A stretch of DNA of 20,071 nucleotides from JABDCI01 sp964475835 (GTDB lineage: Bacteria; Verrucomicrobiota; Verrucomicrobiia; JABWAM01). The notes under the pieces are model-generated. The model did no database searches and was not told the DNA's origin. It was given only the letters and a program-made list of their open reading frames with translations. Positions 1-7,074 of the stretch are shown in pieces; the first letter of the stretch is position 1, and each line of letters starts with the position of its first letter. The stretch is taken from positions 1-20,071 of the forward strand of contig CAYYYL010000047.1 of NCBI GenBank assembly GCA_964475835.1. Direction: 5' to 3'. Made by a program: the position numbers and the translations under genes.

Positions 1-599
1 GGCATCAAGCTAATGGGGGCATCGGCTCCTCCGGTGATCGCCAAATCTGATTTTCCCGAGCGGATGATTTCATAGCTGGCGCCAATGGCGTCCAATCCTG
101 CGGTACATGCGCTCGAAATCGTCAGGTTTTGCGTGGGGATTCCCAGATTTTCGGAGACGAAACTAGTCATGGCCTGGGGGGGCGAAGAGCTGGCCACGTA
201 GGGGGTGGCGTGGGAAGGCCCGTGCTTGGTCATGAGGTTCATGCTGGCCATGATGATGTCAAAGGCACTTGTGCTGACCCCCAGCACCAGCGGGATGGGA
301 TCGGACTGTTCATCGGCTGAAAACGTCCATGAGGCATCATCTAAAGCCATTTGGACGGCTGCCAAAGCCAATTGGGCATGGCGGGCGGTCCGTTTCGGTT
401 TGATTTTCCAGCGAATATGGTTGGAGGGGTTGAAATTTCTGATTTCACCTGCAATTTGGCTTGAAAGACGGGAGGCATCAAAAAGCGTGATGTGATCGAT
501 GGCGCTTTCTGCTGCGACCAAGGATTTCCAAAAAGCTTCAACTCCGATTCCGTTGGGGGCAAGAACTCCAAGACCTGTGACAACGACGCGGTTTTTCAT
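1..599 (-). CDS. Beta-ketoacyl synthase (FabF/KS family), N-terminal 199 residues, truncated by window edge
   Basis: Reading the minus strand from the ATG at 599 gives an open frame to the window edge. It begins MKNRVVVTGLGVLAPNG, the classic start of a condensing enzyme. The nucleophile-elbow motif SSACTAGLDAIG carries the active-site Cys at about residue 165, followed by GKSDLAITGGADAP, as in FabF/PKS ketosynthases. The enzyme would condense an acyl thioester with malonyl-ACP. The two catalytic His residues lie beyond the window, so I cannot tell an active KS from a chain-length-factor-like partner, although the Cys argues for an active one. It differs clearly from the second KS at 17227-18480 (for example SSACTAGLD against TTACSSATH). 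No strong ribosome binding site precedes the start, and the next gene is divergent, so this is probably the first gene of a leftward operon. Confidence 0.9.
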   Translation of the reverse strand, partial: MKNRVVVTGLGVLAPNGIGVEAFWKSLVAAESAIDHITLFDASRLSSQIAGEIRNFNPSNHIRWKIKPKRTARHAQLALAAVQMALDDASWTFSADEQSDPIPLVLGVSTSAFDIIMASMNLMTKHGPSHATPYVASSSPPQAMTSFVSENLGIPTQNLTISSACTAGLDAIGASYEIIRSGKSDLAITGGADAPISLM

Positions 600-800
600 G
601 AAGTCAACAATGATGAATCAAGCAGATCCATGATGAAAAAACTACCAGAATTTCAGGGGCGCTTGAAATTTGAGGGCTGCGATTTATTGGTGTATAGCAA
701 TTAGAATATATTTCCAATGAATTTTTGAAATTTATCATGGATTGTTCGTTTCAATTTAGTTGAATCAGGAGTCATGATGGGGTAGGTAGTTTTCCATCGA
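600..800. promoter_or_regulatory. Divergent intergenic region between ketosynthase and desaturase
   Basis: This AT-rich gap of about 200 bp separates two outward-facing genes and must hold the promoters of both. On the minus strand, TTGGAA (717-712) and TATACA (696-691) are 15 bp apart and could be -35/-10 elements for the ketosynthase; this is a weak match with short spacing. TTGAAA and TTTCAA arms flank 18 bp around 727-756 and could be an operator. I see no convincing small gene here. Confidence 0.3.
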
Positions 801-1742
801 ATGAGCAGTCCTTCTTCCATTTCGGCGGTCATGGATTGTGGAGAACGCGATTCGGCAATGGGCGGGTGCATGGTGGATCGAACGGAGTTTGCCCAGGAAG
901 TACGTCTCTTGTCAGAAGTTAACAATTTTCGGGCTGCGTGGTCTGTTGCGCGGCAATGGATGATCATTGGAATCGTGGTGACGCTTGCCCTTTGGACTGG
1001 GCATTGGGCGGTCTGGATTTTGGCGTCCATTATTTGCGCGACCCGTCAGCATGCGCTTGCGGTGATCATGCATGATGCGACGCACTATCGGCTATTTACA
1101 AACAGGTGGGCCAACGAATGGATTAGCGATATTTTTTGTGCCTATCCCATAGGTGTCAGCACGCAGCTTTATCGGAAGCAACATTTGGAACATCATCGTT
1201 ATACGAATAGTGATAAAGATCCCTATTGGGTGCTGATGAAAAAGTATGAGGATTGGGATTGGCCCAAAATTCACGTGGAGGCCTTCAAATTGTTTTTCAA
1301 GGACATCATTGGAATCAATGCGATCAAGATGTTTTTTTTCCTGTCGCAGTGGTCTCCGTGGCCACGGGTGCTCAAAGTAGATAAGAGCGACAATACGCTG
1401 ACTCCTGCCGAGCAGGTTCGATGGGTTGGCTATGTCCTTGTCACCATGGGCATCCTTTATTTTACGAAAGGGTGGAAGCCTTTTTTATTTTTGTGGGTTT
1501 TGCCTCTTTTAACAATAACCGGTGCTCTCATGAGAATACGTGGAGTCGCCGAGCACCTCCTGCTTGAGGGCGAGCATGAATTAAATTCGACCCGTCATGT
1601 TGAAGGAACTTTGTTGGAAAGGCTGTCGATTGCCCCCTTGAATATAAATTATCATATTGCCCATCATTTATTTCCCACCGTTCCCCCAATATTATCTGCC
1701 CAGGCTCCAAAAAGTTCTTATGAAAAACAAAACGTTTCGTGA
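801..1742 (+). CDS. Membrane fatty acid desaturase, frameshifted near its 3' end
   Basis: This is an integral-membrane di-iron fatty acid desaturase/hydroxylase (FA_desaturase superfamily). It would introduce a double bond or hydroxyl into an acyl chain using O2 and reductant. Three His boxes are visible: HDATH at about residue 91, HLEHH at about 128 and HIAHH at about 285, the last within NYHIAHHLFP. Hydrophobic segments lie at about 53-80 and 210-245. The start is uncertain: Met codons at 801, 831, 861 and 870 are all in frame, and none has a clear ribosome binding site. The continuous frame stops at 1742 after a C-terminus (PPILSAQAPKSSYEKQNVS) unlike the family. Dropping one C from the C5 run at 1683-1687 restores QYYLPRLQKVL and a normal tail to 1815, giving about 337 residues. 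All metal-ligand boxes lie upstream of the shift, so partial function is possible. It may share a transcript with the flavoenzyme downstream. Confidence 0.9.
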   Translation: MSSPSSISAVMDCGERDSAMGGCMVDRTEFAQEVRLLSEVNNFRAAWSVARQWMIIGIVVTLALWTGHWAVWILASIICATRQHALAVIMHDATHYRLFTNRWANEWISDIFCAYPIGVSTQLYRKQHLEHHRYTNSDKDPYWVLMKKYEDWDWPKIHVEAFKLFFKDIIGINAIKMFFFLSQWSPWPRVLKVDKSDNTLTPAEQVRWVGYVLVTMGILYFTKGWKPFLFLWVLPLLTITGALMRIRGVAEHLLLEGEHELNSTRHVEGTLLERLSIAPLNINYHIAHHLFPTVPPILSAQAPKSSYEKQNVS

Positions 1743-1815
1743 AAACGCCGCGTTGACCAAGAACTATACAAGCATAACCGATGGTTTGCTCAGGGAGATG
1801 GTGCGAGTGAAGTAG
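1683..1815 (+). other. Out-of-frame C-terminal tail of the desaturase after a C5 homopolymer
   Basis: From the C5 run at 1683-1687 the +1 frame reads QYYLPRLQKVLMKNK and then FRENAALTKNYTSITDGLL, ending REMVRVK with TAG at 1813-1815. The stretch HHLFPTVP followed by QYYLPRL is the usual continuation after the third His box in this family. A single extra C therefore most likely separates the two parts of one original gene. A sequencing or assembly error in the homopolymer, a true pseudogene, or translational slippage at CCC-CCA would all look the same here. Confidence 0.8.
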
Positions 1816-1880
1816 GAGGGGAGGGTTTCATTAGAATGCGCGGGGTGGAGTGGTTGTTTGGGTGGGTTTAAAATTCTGTG

Positions 1881-3497
1881 ATGAGAATGGATGCTGTTGC
1901 TTTAATGCGGGCGGTTCAGCAGTGGAAACAGGTGGTGGGTGACGCCTTTGTGGCAACGGACGATTTTTCGATTGAACCTTACCGTCAAAATGTAAGTGCA
2001 ATCTCGAGGTCTGTGCCAGTAGTGATCCGACCTGGCAACACGTCCGAAGTTCAGCAATTGGTTCAGATTGCCAATCAGTTCAAAATCCCCATCCATCCCA
2101 TAAGTTGCGGTCGTAATTGGGGGCTGGGATCGCGCCTTCCGGTTCGAGATGGGACTGCGATCCTTGATCTGGGACGCATGAATCGCATCCTGGAGGTGAA
2201 TGTCCGGCATCACTATGCCGTGGTGGAACCTGGTGTGACGCAGGGGCAGCTTTACGATTATTTACGCGAGCATCAATTGCCGCTTGTTTTGAATGTGACA
2301 GGCGCTGGGCGTGACACAAGCCTTATTGGAAATGCTTTGGAGCGAGGAATTGGTTATTTTTCACCCAGGGGTGAAAGCTTGTCCGGGTTGGAGGTGGTTC
2401 TTGGAAATGGAGAACTTCTACGAACGGGATTCGGGCATCTGCCACAGTCAAAAATCACTCATCACTATCGATATGGCATTGGTCCGGGGCTGGACTCCCT
2501 TTTTCTGCAATCAAATTTCGGGATTGTAACCCGGGCCGGCATGGATCTTATTCCTCAACCGGAGGAGCATGCTTGTTTGATCGCTTCGCTTCGGGACGGT
2601 TTCACTCTTGAAGAGTTTGTGGATCGACTTGCTTCGCTTCGACGTGCGGGTGTTGTTCAAACTGTGATTCATATTGGAAGTCGGAATCGGACGGAAATCA
2701 CGTTGGCGCCTTTGTTATTCGAGGTCCTTCGTGAAAAAATCCAGGACACTAAAGCCCTCAAATCCGAGGTAAATCAAATTCTTGTTGCTGAGGGGTTCGC
2801 CTCCTGGAGTGCGGTGATTGGCCTGTTGGGACCCCGGTGTTCTTTTAAATCCAACCTAAAAGAGGTGAAAACCCGTTTGGGCGATCTTGCACGCATCACC
2901 TTTTTAACGGAAACCAAGGTTCAAAGGGCAAAAGCCATTTTAAATCGCCTGTCATTTGTTCCCTGGGCACGAAGGAAAAGGGCGGTGCTTGGGGCAACAG
3001 AGCCACTGTTTCAATTAAGCCGGGGTGTTCCGACGGATGCTGCTATCGGCAGTCTGTATTGGCCTATAGGAGAATTGCCTCCGAAAGGAGCTGTCGAACC
3101 GGACCAGAGCGCATGCGGCATGCTTTATTGTCTTCCTATGATGCCTTTAGAGGGGGATTTTGCCGCATATGCGATGAATCATATCGAAAAGTTGTTCGAA
3201 AAATTTCAATTTGTACCGGCAACGACCTTAAACATCATTGATTCCAGGACCCTGGAAGCCGTGATTTCCGTATCCTTCGATAAACGGGTGCCCAGGCAGG
3301 TGGAGTTGGCGCATCAATGCATTGACGCTGTTGAACGATTTTTTATTGATGAAGGATGCCCTCCGTATCGAGTGGGAATTCAATCCATGGGGCATGTGGT
3401 GGATGCGACTAACCCGCACTGGGGGGTTGTTCGAAACTTGAAGCAGGTCTTTGATCCCCAGAACCTGGTTGCTCCTGGACGTTACAATTTGATTTAA
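1881..3497 (+). CDS. FAD-binding oxidoreductase of the VAO/PCMH family (4-alkylphenol oxidase or dehydrogenase-like)
   Basis: This 538-residue flavoprotein resembles vanillyl-alcohol oxidase and p-cresol methylhydroxylase. That family oxidises para-substituted phenols through a quinone methide. The N-terminal PCMH-type FAD domain shows CGRNWGLGSRLPVRDG (about 76-91), VEPGVTQGQLYDYL (115-128), GNALERGIGY (150-159) and GPGLDSLFLQSNFGIVT (201-217), all close to VAO signatures. The C-terminal cap ends with LKQVFDPQNLVAPGRY, the family hallmark. The region where VAO carries its flavin-linking His reads DSRTLEAVISVSFDK without an obvious His, so FAD may be non-covalent or linked elsewhere; this is inference. 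The frame can start at GTG 1878, ATG 1881 or ATG 1887, and no ribosome binding site decides between them. It lies 65 bp after the desaturase tail. The substrate is unknown; a phenolic or aryl-lipid intermediate would fit the neighbouring ketosynthase and desaturase. Confidence 0.87.
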   Translation: MRMDAVALMRAVQQWKQVVGDAFVATDDFSIEPYRQNVSAISRSVPVVIRPGNTSEVQQLVQIANQFKIPIHPISCGRNWGLGSRLPVRDGTAILDLGRMNRILEVNVRHHYAVVEPGVTQGQLYDYLREHQLPLVLNVTGAGRDTSLIGNALERGIGYFSPRGESLSGLEVVLGNGELLRTGFGHLPQSKITHHYRYGIGPGLDSLFLQSNFGIVTRAGMDLIPQPEEHACLIASLRDGFTLEEFVDRLASLRRAGVVQTVIHIGSRNRTEITLAPLLFEVLREKIQDTKALKSEVNQILVAEGFASWSAVIGLLGPRCSFKSNLKEVKTRLGDLARITFLTETKVQRAKAILNRLSFVPWARRKRAVLGATEPLFQLSRGVPTDAAIGSLYWPIGELPPKGAVEPDQSACGMLYCLPMMPLEGDFAAYAMNHIEKLFEKFQFVPATTLNIIDSRTLEAVISVSFDKRVPRQVELAHQCIDAVERFFIDEGCPPYRVGIQSMGHVVDATNPHWGVVRNLKQVFDPQNLVAPGRYNLI

Positions 3498-3627
3498 GTC
3501 CGGTTCATGCAGGGACTGCGGACAGAAAAGCGTCCAATCTCCAGCTGGCATCCGTGCGTTGACCCCTCAACCCTTGAAAGGTATGCCTGGGAATGGCTCC
3601 TGAAAGTGTTGGATGCGGTTATCTTTT

Positions 3628-4953
3628 TCAGAACGAGTGAACAAGATTGAAAGCCAATGTGTCCTGGGTATCGACTACGGTTCCATAGGCGCCGAAACCT
3701 GCTTGAGGGGTGTCGGTCCAATCTCGCCGCCACTCGAGGCGGATGATGGTGTCTTTAAATAGATAGAGCGTTTGTGTCAACGTGTATGAGAACATGTCGG
3801 TGTAGGTGGGGTTGAATCCCGCCGCTGGCAAAGTCAGGAGTCCCAACCCGATGTTCACGCCGGCTGGGGTGCCACTGGCATTATGATAGCCCGAATAAGT
3901 AAAACGACCGGATGTGTTGAAAAAGGGAAGCCAGTCCCACTTTCCATACACACTGACGGTGGATGCCTCGATGGTCACGGGGTTGGCGACGATCACGGTG
4001 CTGATGTCGTCCGAGCGATAGAGGTATTCCGCCTGCAAAGTCATGGGTTGAAGGCCAAAGGGCTTTCCCCAGACTCCACCGAAATTAATGATGGAAATGT
4101 TTCCGTCATTGGAGGTGTTTGCGGTTGCGTCATCATTACCATACCAACCCGCGATGAAGCCCTTAATATCACCCACTGAGTTTGTGGGGGCATTGACATC
4201 GACTCGTCCCGTAAAGGTATAGCTGGTGTTCAGATTTGGGGCCGTCAGGGTAGTTCCTCCATTCATGCCAATTTGGTCGAATCCATTGACGAGGGCAACG
4301 GTGGTCGTGATGGTGGGATTCCATGTATAGTCAAAAAAGATCCCGGTTGGTGCGGCAGGAGTGAGTCGCAAGGCATCCGACCTTGAGAATTGCCAGTTCA
4401 TGATACTGGGGGAGGGCTCCATGCTTACTAGGGGTAAATATTTTCCAATTTTGACCCCGATGCCATTGCCAATGGGGATTCCAAGATCAATGTATGCATG
4501 ATGCAGGGCAAAGGCGCTATCGTTCCCTGCACCGGTGGTGGCATCATCGCCGTAAAGGGTGACGACTCGAAAGCCTACAGGCCATCGTGCATTCTTATCC
4601 TTTTCTTTTTCAAATCCCAAATAAAGGGCATTCAAATTAAAGGAATTGTATTGATTATCGTACACACGGCCTGTGTTCCCTGGCGAACCACCCGCCATGG
4701 GAGAGACCCGATCGCGATCGGCCAGATTGATCACATAGGAGGTGTCCAAAAAGCCCATGATCTTGATGCCCGACCCCCGCACCCCGTTGGGCTTTGCTTG
4801 TTCCCATTCCTTTTCCAATCGCGCAAGTCGTTGCGAGAGTGATTCCGGGGAGGATTTGTCTCCAGCCGAATCCGCCCTTGCGGTGATGGCGCCGAATATG
4901 GTGCTCAATAAAATGGCGTGGAAACAGGACTTGAGGATGGAGTTCATGGGCAT
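3628..4953 (-). CDS. Outer-membrane beta-barrel porin (Bbp2/OmpL-like)
   Basis: This is a predicted outer-membrane porin of about 441 residues. A basic, hydrophobic signal peptide (NSILKSCFHAILLSTIFGA, then ITARADS) precedes a short coiled-coil stretch (SLSQRLARLEKEWEQAK). The barrel domain opens with GFLDTSYVINL and then NSFNLNALYLGFEKEKD, which resembles putative beta-barrel porin-2 proteins. Alternating aromatic/polar strands follow, and the protein ends in LAFNLVHSF, the terminal Phe recognised by the BAM machinery. I chose the Met at 4953 (MPMNSILK) because it gives a compact signal peptide; 4947 is equally good, and the frame extends upstream to 5001. No ribosome binding site is evident. 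The solute is unknown. It is divergent from the kinase gene at 5287 and convergent with the flavoenzyme. Confidence 0.85.
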   Translation of the reverse strand: MPMNSILKSCFHAILLSTIFGAITARADSAGDKSSPESLSQRLARLEKEWEQAKPNGVRGSGIKIMGFLDTSYVINLADRDRVSPMAGGSPGNTGRVYDNQYNSFNLNALYLGFEKEKDKNARWPVGFRVVTLYGDDATTGAGNDSAFALHHAYIDLGIPIGNGIGVKIGKYLPLVSMEPSPSIMNWQFSRSDALRLTPAAPTGIFFDYTWNPTITTTVALVNGFDQIGMNGGTTLTAPNLNTSYTFTGRVDVNAPTNSVGDIKGFIAGWYGNDDATANTSNDGNISIINFGGVWGKPFGLQPMTLQAEYLYRSDDISTVIVANPVTIEASTVSVYGKWDWLPFFNTSGRFTYSGYHNASGTPAGVNIGLGLLTLPAAGFNPTYTDMFSYTLTQTLYLFKDTIIRLEWRRDWTDTPQAGFGAYGTVVDTQDTLAFNLVHSF

Positions 4954-5001
4954 TTTTAGGGAGGAGTAAGAGTTAAGTGTCCGAAGGGACACCAATGACA
5001 C

Positions 5002-5286
5002 CAGCTAACCGAAACTTTTGAAATTAAGCTTGGCTTCAAAATGCGATCATGTAACAGTTTTGACAGCTTTTCTTAATCGTTTGACCTGCAAGATCTTGTA
5101 AAGATGTCTCTCTTGAACACAAGAACGAACTTTGACGCAAGACAAAATTAGTAAAAATGCTGAAATCTTCGAAAATCCCATTCTGTGACGAAAGTTTTGA
5201 ATCCATGTTTTGTGATCCGGAGGGGTTGTGGGGATATCGGATGGAAGTGGATGCCGGCTGGCGAATTCGAGTAACCGCATGCTGCC
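5002..5286. promoter_or_regulatory. Divergent control region of porin and receiver-kinase with several inverted repeats
   Basis: This 285-bp gap must hold the porin promoter and probably the kinase promoter. Visible elements are an inverted repeat TTTTGAA (5016-5022) / TTCAAAA (5035-5041) with a 12-bp spacer, close to the porin start; a perfect 10-bp palindrome CAAGATCTTG (5089-5098); and TCTTG-N4-CAAGA (5111-5124). A further CAAGA lies at 5138-5142, making five CAAGA/TCTTG half-sites in 54 bp. TTGACA-like hexamers occur at 5063 and 5132, without a well-spaced -10. A 35-codon frame at 5205-5312 overlaps the kinase start and is probably chance. Confidence 0.35.
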
Positions 5287-6504
5287 ATGATCATTCAATC
5301 GACGACCTATAAAATTCTGATAATTGATGACGAACTTGGACCTCGCGAAAGTCTGAAGATTCTTCTCAAGAACACATATCAAGTACACTGTGCCGAATCC
5401 GGGGAGCAGGGGTTGACGATGATCAAGGAGGTCGATCCGGATCTGATCGTTCTGGATATCCGGATGCCGGGCATTGGCGGGATAGAGACTCTTCGTCGGA
5501 TTCGTCAGGTGGACCCGAATGTTTCGTTGATCATGCTTACCGGATTTGGGGCGTTGGAAACCGCCCAGGAGGCCTTGAGGCTTGGAGCCAATGATTACAT
5601 CAAAAAACCTTTTGATGCCAAGGAGATGCTGGAGGTGGTGGATCGCAATGTGAAACGATCCCAGGTTGCGCGTCGGCGTGCGAAGGCGCTGACAGAGTTT
5701 AAGGAATTAAATTCTCGGCTGATGAATGAATTGGCAAAGAAGGACCATATGGCCACACTCGGTCAGGCATCCGCCGAATTCGTACACGATCTGCGGACGC
5801 CGCTGACGGTGGTGTTGGGGTATATTCAAATTCTTTTCAAGAAACTCGAGGCTACGGAGGGGGTTACAGGGGGGCCCTTGCAGGAGACTCTCGATTTTCT
5901 TGATGTGATTGAAAAGAACGTCAAGCGATGCTGCGAATTGTCCGAAGTCTGGCAGAGTTTGGGGAGGAAGGATCCCAATCGACTGAAACCCACGCTCTTG
6001 AATGAAGTTCTTGAGGAAATTGCACATCTTGCGGGGGATGCAGCCCGCAAGTCCGGTGTTGAACTGAAATTGAATGTGGCTGCCGAAAAATTGGTGATCC
6101 ACGCTGATTTTATCCAGGTGTTTCGGGCGATCCAGAATGTGGTTATGAATGCGATTCAGGCGATCACCTCGGGTGCAGGGACCGTTCGCATTACCTGCAA
6201 GCGCGATGAAACATGGATCGATCTGCAGATCGCCGATGATGGTTGCGGCATTGCTCCCGAGCAGTTGCAACGGATTTTTGAACCCTATTTCACCACCAAA
6301 GAGGCTGGAAAGGGAACAGGGCTGGGGTTGTTGATCACCAAAAAGGTGATTGAGGATCATGGGGGGACCATTGACGTTCAAAGTGAACTCCAACGTGGAA
6401 CGACTTTTTTCATCCGACTTCCAGCCATGTTGCCGGATTCCACCGGAAAATATTCTCCCAAACCAGCCGGGGTTATCCAGGAAACGACTCTCGATTCGTT
6501 GTGA
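5287..6504 (+). CDS. Receiver domain-histidine kinase fusion (two-component signalling)
   Basis: This 405-residue cytoplasmic protein has no membrane segments. An N-terminal receiver domain (about 8-125) shows acidic residues D14/D15, phospho-acceptor D57 in VLDIRMPG, T85 and K107 in YIKKPF. A short helical linker (130-155) leads to a HisKA-type dimerisation domain with FVHDLRTPL (His at about 167). The HATPase domain has an N-box MNAIQAI (about 287-293), G1 DDGCGI (317-322), FEPYFTTK and G2 GKGTGLGL (341-348). It would autophosphorylate at H167, while the receiver accepts phosphate from another kinase or tunes this one. No DNA-binding output domain or separate response regulator is adjacent, so input and target are unknown. 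The order REC-HK fits a phosphorelay or sensor-input hybrid. The ATG at 5287 has no clear ribosome binding site. Its divergence from the porin suggests, but does not prove, a regulatory link. Confidence 0.93.
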   Translation: MIIQSTTYKILIIDDELGPRESLKILLKNTYQVHCAESGEQGLTMIKEVDPDLIVLDIRMPGIGGIETLRRIRQVDPNVSLIMLTGFGALETAQEALRLGANDYIKKPFDAKEMLEVVDRNVKRSQVARRRAKALTEFKELNSRLMNELAKKDHMATLGQASAEFVHDLRTPLTVVLGYIQILFKKLEATEGVTGGPLQETLDFLDVIEKNVKRCCELSEVWQSLGRKDPNRLKPTLLNEVLEEIAHLAGDAARKSGVELKLNVAAEKLVIHADFIQVFRAIQNVVMNAIQAITSGAGTVRITCKRDETWIDLQIADDGCGIAPEQLQRIFEPYFTTKEAGKGTGLGLLITKKVIEDHGGTIDVQSELQRGTTFFIRLPAMLPDSTGKYSPKPAGVIQETTLDSL

Positions 6505-6594
6505 GTGTCGTCAACCCTGGCAGAGGATGGACGCTAAGATGTGTTTGTTGCATCCATCTGCAGGAACCCGTTTGTGCTGAATCAAAGGAAGGTT

Positions 6595-6978
6595 ATGAAA
6601 TCCGTCACCAAATTGCTTCACACGCGTTACCGGGTCAACGATCTTGAAAAGACAGTCGCCTTCTACCGGGATGCGCTCGGGTTGAAGGAGGTTTCGCGTC
6701 ACAAGTCCCCCCGAGGCTCGGAGCTGGTGTTCATGAAGGCTTCAGACAGCGAGGAACTGATTGAACTCTGTCATTTTCCAAAGAGCGGTCCGGTTCAAGT
6801 GCAACCGGATCTGACCCACCTTGCGTTTGAAGTGGACGACCTGGATTCCTTTGCCCGTCAGCTCGAGCAAAAGGGATGGAAGCTGAGCGATGGCCCCACC
6901 CGGAGTTCGAGTGGGACCGTTTTCGCATTTATCGATGCGCCCGAAGGTTACGAAATCGAGCTGATTCAGAAGAAATAG
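6595..6978 (+). CDS. Glyoxalase I-like VOC protein (lactoylglutathione lyase family)
   Basis: This 127-residue vicinal-oxygen-chelate protein has two beta-alpha-beta-beta-beta modules. It resembles GloA: KLLHTRYRVNDLEKTVAFYRD, then LGLKEVSRH, IELCHFP, DLTHLAFEVDD and DAPEGYEIELIQKK. The four metal-ligand positions of glyoxalase I are recognisable as H9, E57, H75 and E122, so an active metal-dependent lyase detoxifying methylglyoxal-glutathione (or a similar thiol adduct) is plausible. The frame opens at 6541, but I prefer the ATG at 6595 because AAGGAAGG (6585-6592) sits just upstream and the protein then begins at the family's normal N-terminus. It lies 90 bp after the kinase and may be cotranscribed. 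It is convergent with rng. Specificity within the VOC superfamily cannot be fixed from sequence alone. Confidence 0.88.
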   Translation: MKSVTKLLHTRYRVNDLEKTVAFYRDALGLKEVSRHKSPRGSELVFMKASDSEELIELCHFPKSGPVQVQPDLTHLAFEVDDLDSFARQLEQKGWKLSDGPTRSSSGTVFAFIDAPEGYEIELIQKK

Positions 6979-7074
6979 CTTTCCGTATTCGGTTGTCAGC
7001 CTCCGTTTTGGGGGGAAGATTTCCTGCCGGTTTTCCAAAAATGAAAACTGATGGTCGTTAACAAGTCAGCTTGA

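Noticed and set aside
1835..1870. An 11-codon frame (MRGVEWLFGWV) after AGGAGGGG, a possible leader peptide before the flavoenzyme
   Set aside because: It is too short, has no attenuator-like hairpin after it, and the G-rich run could be chance.
3498..3523. GTCCG / CGGAC arms after the flavoenzyme stop as a terminator
   Set aside because: The stem is 5 bp with a 16-base loop and no T-run follows.
5205..5312. A 35-codon plus-strand frame overlapping the kinase start
   Set aside because: It overlaps the kinase in another frame and resembles no known small protein.
5047..5388. A 113-codon minus-strand frame covering the porin-kinase gap
   Set aside because: It overlaps the receiver domain start, has no ribosome binding site and no recognisable features.
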